From the NCBI RefSeq assembly GCF_001550065.1, contig NZ_LRUB01000035.1:124001-188000 (forward strand): 64,000 nucleotides of DNA, written 5' to 3'. Below the pieces are notes generated by a model. It searched no databases. It had not been told where the DNA came from and worked only from the letters and a program-made list of their open reading frames with translations. Shown here piece after piece: positions 61,119-64,000 of the stretch. Positions within the stretch are counted from its first letter, which is position 1. Each line of letters starts with the position of its first letter. The translations under genes and the position numbers were made by a program. The DNA comes from Kordiimonas lipolytica. GTDB taxonomy: Bacteria; Pseudomonadota; Alphaproteobacteria; Sphingomonadales; Kordiimonadaceae.

Positions 61119-61665
61119 TGTTGAAAAGCTTCAGAAGCTGTGTGGGCTGATTGATCAAATGATATCTCAGCATGCGTGGTTGAGGGATCGATATGCTCGC
61201 CGGGCATCGACGCTGGATGTAATACTGTTGGTTCTGAGCGCATCTCTTTCCGCTTTGGCTTTTGCGGATATTAAAGGAATAGTCGGCGGACTTGTCGATG
61301 TGAAGTTGTGGTTGGGGGGCTTGTCATTAACTGTGTTTGTGGCATCAGTAGTAAGCTGGAAAGTCGACTGGAAAGGTAAAGAGAATAGCCACGGGCAAAC
61401 CGTCGATAACCTATCCCAGCAAAAGCGAGAAATTCTTGCACTTCTGGATCAGGAGGACGGTATCAACAGCGATACGGTGGCCGCCGTAAATGCGAGCTAT
61501 GCCGTAATTTCTGACAAATGTGCTAAAGTCCCAGAAAGTCTTTTCTTGAAGACCAAGCAGTATCACAAAAGAAAGGTGGCTCTCAGTAGGGCTCTGGATG
61601 TTTCTCCCGGAACCTTTCTTTGGGTGATAAAGCTAAAACTTTGGTGGCAACATACCAGGAAATAA
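61111..61665 (+). CDS. CBASS effector: two-TM SLATT-domain protein
   Basis: A 184-aa membrane protein whose start overlaps the CD-NTase stop by 8 bp. N-terminal helix (HAWLRDRYARRASTLDVILL) leads into two TM segments (about residues 30-50 and 65-85; SLSALAFADIKG, then LWLGGLSLTVFVASVVSW), followed by a cytosolic helical domain. This is the SLATT layout, thought to form pores when cyclic oligonucleotide accumulates and to kill or arrest the infected cell. The signal-binding site cannot be read from sequence. Confidence 0.88.
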   Translation: MNNVEKLQKLCGLIDQMISQHAWLRDRYARRASTLDVILLVLSASLSALAFADIKGIVGGLVDVKLWLGGLSLTVFVASVVSWKVDWKGKENSHGQTVDNLSQQKREILALLDQEDGINSDTVAAVNASYAVISDKCAKVPESLFLKTKQYHKRKVALSRALDVSPGTFLWVIKLKLWWQHTRK

Positions 61666-61698
61666 GGTATGCGCCTTTTTGGTTTGGAGGGGGCCAAA

Positions 61699-62334
61699 AT
61701 GATTGCGCACAATAGCCTGACAGATTTTTACGCTCATGCCCGGCAGATAGTTTTATCAGCTGGTTATTCATGGGAGCGTGATTGGCAGTGTCAAATTGAA
61801 GATGGTGGTTATGACGAAACCGCGTTTTTGAGGGAGGCTGCTTGGGTCATTTTGTGCTCTGGATTCAAGGAAGCCCATATCCGAAAAATTTTTGATTGCT
61901 ACTCATTGGCGTTTTGTGATTGGGAAAGCGCGGCAGAAATTGTTGATGCAGGCAATACTTGTATTGGATTGGCCTGCGAAGTATTCCGTAATCGACGTAA
62001 AGCTGAGGCAATATTCGAAATTGCGAAAAAGGTAGATGTTACTGGGTTTTCTGCAGTTCGAGCGGAGATTGACAGGGCGCCACTAGTCTATATTGAAAAG
62101 TTGCCGATGCTTGGGCCTATAACAGCAAAACATCTTGCCAAGAACCTTGGTTATCCAATCGCAAAAAACGACCGTCATCTGGTTCGTTTGGCGGAAGAGC
62201 AGGGTTTTCGGTGTGTCGACGCCTTTTGTGAGGCGCTCTCCAGCATGGTGGGTGAAAGTATCCCTGTCGTTGATATCACTCTCTGGCGATACGGTGTTTT
62301 GAGATCGCAAAATACTTCCTCATTTGCCGCGTAA
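61699..62334 (+). CDS. cap11: Type IV CBASS OGG-like HhH-GPD protein (Cap11)
   Basis: A 211-aa protein of the 8-oxoguanine-glycosylase superfamily. ATG 61699 has GGAGGGGG about 6 nt upstream. The helix-hairpin-helix and active-site block are at about residues 130-165: LPMLGPITAKHLAKNLGYPI followed by AKNDRHLVRLAEEQGF, with the catalytic Lys (ITAKH) and Asp (ND) present. In type IV CBASS this accessory sits with QueC- and TGT-like genes; its role there is not known to me. Last gene of the operon, followed by a terminator. Confidence 0.88.
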   Translation: MIAHNSLTDFYAHARQIVLSAGYSWERDWQCQIEDGGYDETAFLREAAWVILCSGFKEAHIRKIFDCYSLAFCDWESAAEIVDAGNTCIGLACEVFRNRRKAEAIFEIAKKVDVTGFSAVRAEIDRAPLVYIEKLPMLGPITAKHLAKNLGYPIAKNDRHLVRLAEEQGFRCVDAFCEALSSMVGESIPVVDITLWRYGVLRSQNTSSFAA

Positions 62335-62381
62335 CATTATTTCCCATTTTTGAGAATTTGTCCTGAAGCCGATTTTCGAAT

Positions 62382-62404
62382 GTTGCGCGGATGCGCAACT
62401 TTTG
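62382..62404 (+). terminator. Terminator of the CBASS operon
   Basis: GTTGCGC (62382-62388) and GCGCAAC (62393-62399) with a 4-nt loop, then TTTTG. It lies 48 bp after the cap11 stop and just inside the proposed transposon end. Confidence 0.72.
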
Positions 62405-62421
62405 AGTCTAACGGCGCCGGC

Positions 62422-62445
62422 GGACAGATTTACTGTCGCGTGACA
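62422..62445 (-). repeat. Right terminal inverted repeat of the putative transposon
   Basis: Read leftward from 62445: TGTCACGCGACAGTAA, then AATCTGTCC, differing from the left end at two positions. Beyond it the sequence is host promoter DNA of mraZ. Confidence 0.7.
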
Positions 62446-62612
62446 CTAGGCGCTTCATCAAACTCAGCCTTCCGACTTTCCTTGTTTCAGGGGGCGTCCC
62501 AAATCGTTTTGAACCTGGAACAAAAGATAAACAAACATGTCTATTGCATTGATTTAAATGAATTTTATCAACTTGTTTTGCCGAGTTTGGTGTCCAAGAA
62601 AGTTCACCATTT

Positions 62613-62657
62613 CCCATGCAATCCCATTGACCAACCATGTTTACCCATGATATCCCA
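62613..62657 (-). promoter_or_regulatory. MraZ boxes upstream of mraZ
   Basis: On the minus strand TGGG motifs recur with 10-11-bp period: cores at 62654-62657, 62644-62647, a weaker TGGT at 62634-62637, then 62623-62626 and 62613-62616. E. coli MraZ binds TGGGN repeats separated by 5 nt, so this looks like the autoregulatory operator of the division and cell-wall cluster, extended to five repeats. Confidence 0.75.
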
Positions 62658-62738
62658 AATAGGTTCGGATGACGATCCGAATGCCTGTCTATCGTTTGGC
62701 GGCGAGCGGCGGGGGGAGAAAACGGGGACCGATGGGCA

Positions 62739-63206
62739 ATGGCATTTTTCCTGTCCACATTTAAAAACAAGGTCGACAAGAAGGGGCGAGTGTCCGTTCC
62801 TGCGCCTTTCCGTTCGGCTGTCTCCGGTGGCCATTTCCCTGGTGTTGTCGTGTATCGTCCGCTTAACCTCCCGTGCATCGAAGGCGCGGACATGTCCTTC
62901 CTTGAACAGCTGTCTGACCGGCTCTACGGCGACTTTGGGCCCTTCAACCCCGACCAAATGTCTGTCGCCACCGCCATTCTTGCCGGTGCCAGCCAGCTTC
63001 AGTTCGACCCCGAAGGCCGTGTCATGTTGCCCGCCGAACTCCGCGAATTTGCTGGTATTGATGGTGCGGCTACCTTTGTAGGGCTTGGCCGCAAGTTCCA
63101 GATCTGGGACACGGCGGCCTATGAGGCGCACCAAAAAGAACAGTTGGCGCTGGCGTCTGAGACTGCGCCCAATTTGCCGCCCTTCGGCGGCGGGGGGCAG
63201 GCATGA
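62739..63206 (+). CDS. mraZ: Transcriptional regulator MraZ
   Basis: A 155-aa AbrB-like ring-forming DNA-binding protein that represses the dcw cluster. Two SpoVT/AbrB-type domains: [24 protein letters not shown] start ([20 protein letters not shown]) and [19 protein letters not shown], each with the D/E-x-x-G-R-V/I signature. The ATG at 62739 gives the standard start. First gene of mraZ-rsmH; its stop overlaps the rsmH start. Confidence 0.95.
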   Translation: MAFFLSTFKNKVDKKGRVSVPAPFRSAVSGGHFPGVVVYRPLNLPCIEGADMSFLEQLSDRLYGDFGPFNPDQMSVATAILAGASQLQFDPEGRVMLPAELREFAGIDGAATFVGLGRKFQIWDTAAYEAHQKEQLALASETAPNLPPFGGGGQA

Positions 63207-64000
63207 TTGCCGCCTCCAGCACAGCTAATCATCACACCGGACATATCCCTGTTCTTTTAAACGAAGTTGTTGAGGCGCTCGCGCCAAAAGACGGCGAAGT
63301 GTATGTGGATGGTACCTTCGGGGCTGGCGGCTATACGCGCGCAGTTTTGAATGCAGCCAACTGCAAAGTAATCGCCATTGACCGCGATCCCGATGCCATC
63401 AGGCGTGCCGATGCCTTCAAGGCCGAGTTTGGTGACCGCTTCGATATCCTTGAGGGCTGCTTCGGTGACATGCGCGCGCTCTTGAGCGCTGCAGGCGTGG
63501 AAGCCGTTGATGGCGTGATGCTGGATATTGGTGTGTCCTCCTTCCAGCTTGATGAGGCAGAGCGTGGGTTCTCCTTCATGGGGGATGGGCCCCTTGATAT
63601 GCGGATGGGCATGTCGGGCGAAAGCGCGGCTGATGTGGTCAATACATATGAAGAAGAGCGCCTGGCCAACATTATTTATGAATATGGCGAGGAGCGGAAA
63701 TCCCGCCGTATTGCGGCTGCGATTGTAAAAGATCGTGTCAATGAACCTTTCACGCGCACCAAGCAACTCGCTGACATGATCGAGCGGGTTATCGGCCGCC
63801 CGCCACAGCGCAAGGGGCAGAAAACTGTGCATCCAGCCACGCGGACGTTCCAGGCGCTGCGTATCCATGTGAACGACGAGTTGGGGGAATTGGCGCGCGG
63901 CCTTGAAGGGGCAGAGCAGGTTCTGGCGTCCGGTGGCCGCCTTGTTGTGGTGTCTTTCCATTCGCTTGAAGACCGCATGGTCAAGAATTTCATGGCAGAG
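63203..64000 (+). CDS. rsmH: 16S rRNA (cytosine-1402-N4)-methyltransferase, partial
   Basis: The first 266 codons of RsmH (MraW), which methylates C1402 in the ribosome decoding centre with SAM. Starts [20 protein letters not shown] (HxPVL is the family N-terminus). SAM motif [14 protein letters not shown] follows, then [27 protein letters not shown] and the catalytic-region [16 protein letters not shown] block ([16 protein letters not shown]) at the edge. It overlaps mraZ by 4 bp (ATGA) and continues past the window. Confidence 0.95.
   Translation, partial: MIAASSTANHHTGHIPVLLNEVVEALAPKDGEVYVDGTFGAGGYTRAVLNAANCKVIAIDRDPDAIRRADAFKAEFGDRFDILEGCFGDMRALLSAAGVEAVDGVMLDIGVSSFQLDEAERGFSFMGDGPLDMRMGMSGESAADVVNTYEEERLANIIYEYGEERKSRRIAAAIVKDRVNEPFTRTKQLADMIERVIGRPPQRKGQKTVHPATRTFQALRIHVNDELGELARGLEGAEQVLASGGRLVVVSFHSLEDRMVKNFMAE

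Larger units (their letters stand above)
29327..62445 (+). mobile_element. Putative 33-kb Tn402/Tn7-like (TniABQ) transposon
   Basis: Two 24-bp sequences in inverted orientation bracket this stretch: TGTCACGCGACAGTAA at 29327 reading right and the same 16 bases at 62445 reading left; 22 of the 24 bases agree. TGTCA ends are typical of TniA/TnsB transposons, and tniA, tniB and tniQ lie inside (53.7-57.4 kb). Further copies of the inner motif occur at 29431-29476. Host-type genes resume on both sides, each after a terminator. The flanking five bases differ (GCCGC left, CTAGG right), so a simple single insertion with target duplication is not proven; nested events or a later deletion are possible. 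Confidence 0.6.

Noticed and set aside
1..64000. CRISPR arrays, tRNA or rRNA genes
   Set aside because: I scanned by eye for regularly spaced repeats and for tRNA-like cloverleafs with CCA-type ends and found none; only rnpB stands out as an RNA gene. A covariance-model search would be needed to be certain.

Overview
The window looks like alphaproteobacterial chromosome, moderately GC-rich. Supporting signs are the djlA / EamA / amidase operon, an rnpB RNA gene, the mraZ-rsmH start of the division and cell-wall cluster, many TonB-dependent receptors, and a BlaI/BlaR1-type regulator pair. I cannot fix the genus; an aquatic, scavenging lineage (Kordiimonadales, Caulobacterales or Sphingomonadales-like) would fit.

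Host-like part, 1-29.3 kb: a cytochrome P450 start, two small TonB-domain proteins, a large 5-oxoprolinase, a UPF0178 protein, a membrane dipeptidase, a BlaI-type repressor with a very large M56 sensor protein carrying seven SDYE repeats, a diguanylate cyclase, a FabH-like ketosynthase, the djlA-EamA-amidase-secreted protein operon, a TetR-controlled RND efflux pair, rnpB, and two secreted or periplasmic hydrolases (DUF885 and a matrixin-like metalloprotease). Several operators can be read directly: two BlaI boxes at 12143-12179 and two TetR palindromes at 22980-23100.

Accessory part, 29.3-62.4 kb: this stretch is bracketed by a 24-bp inverted repeat (29327-29350 and 62422-62445, 22 of 24 matching, beginning TGTCAC) that looks like the ends of a Tn402/Tn7-like transposon. 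Inside are (a) an alpha-glucoside locus (glycoside hydrolase, MFS importer, GH65 phosphorylase, beta-phosphoglucomutase, LacI regulator, TonB receptor) controlled from LacI-type operators, one of them at the centre of a perfect 54-bp palindrome; (b) an IS3-family insertion with a 3-bp target duplication; (c) an ECF sigma / FecR / STN-type TonB receptor set followed by an M42 aminopeptidase and an OPT transporter, probably a peptide uptake operon, with matching ECF promoters in front of the sigma gene and the receptor; (d) two metallophosphatases, an IS remnant and a small XRE regulator; (e) the transposition genes tniA, a 77-aa ORF, tniB, tniQ and a convergent tyrosine recombinase; and (f) a five-gene type IV CBASS anti-phage operon at 58.6-62.3 kb: QueC-like, TGT-like, CD-NTase, two-TM SLATT effector and OGG-like glycosylase.

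The most striking element is the CBASS operon. The ribosome-binding site selects a CD-NTase start that gives the N-terminus MGGGGGGYY, a six-glycine tail that fits a model in which the QueC-like and TGT-like proteins attach a deazaguanine to that end. The window finishes in host sequence again: a set of 10-bp-spaced MraZ boxes, mraZ, and the start of rsmH.
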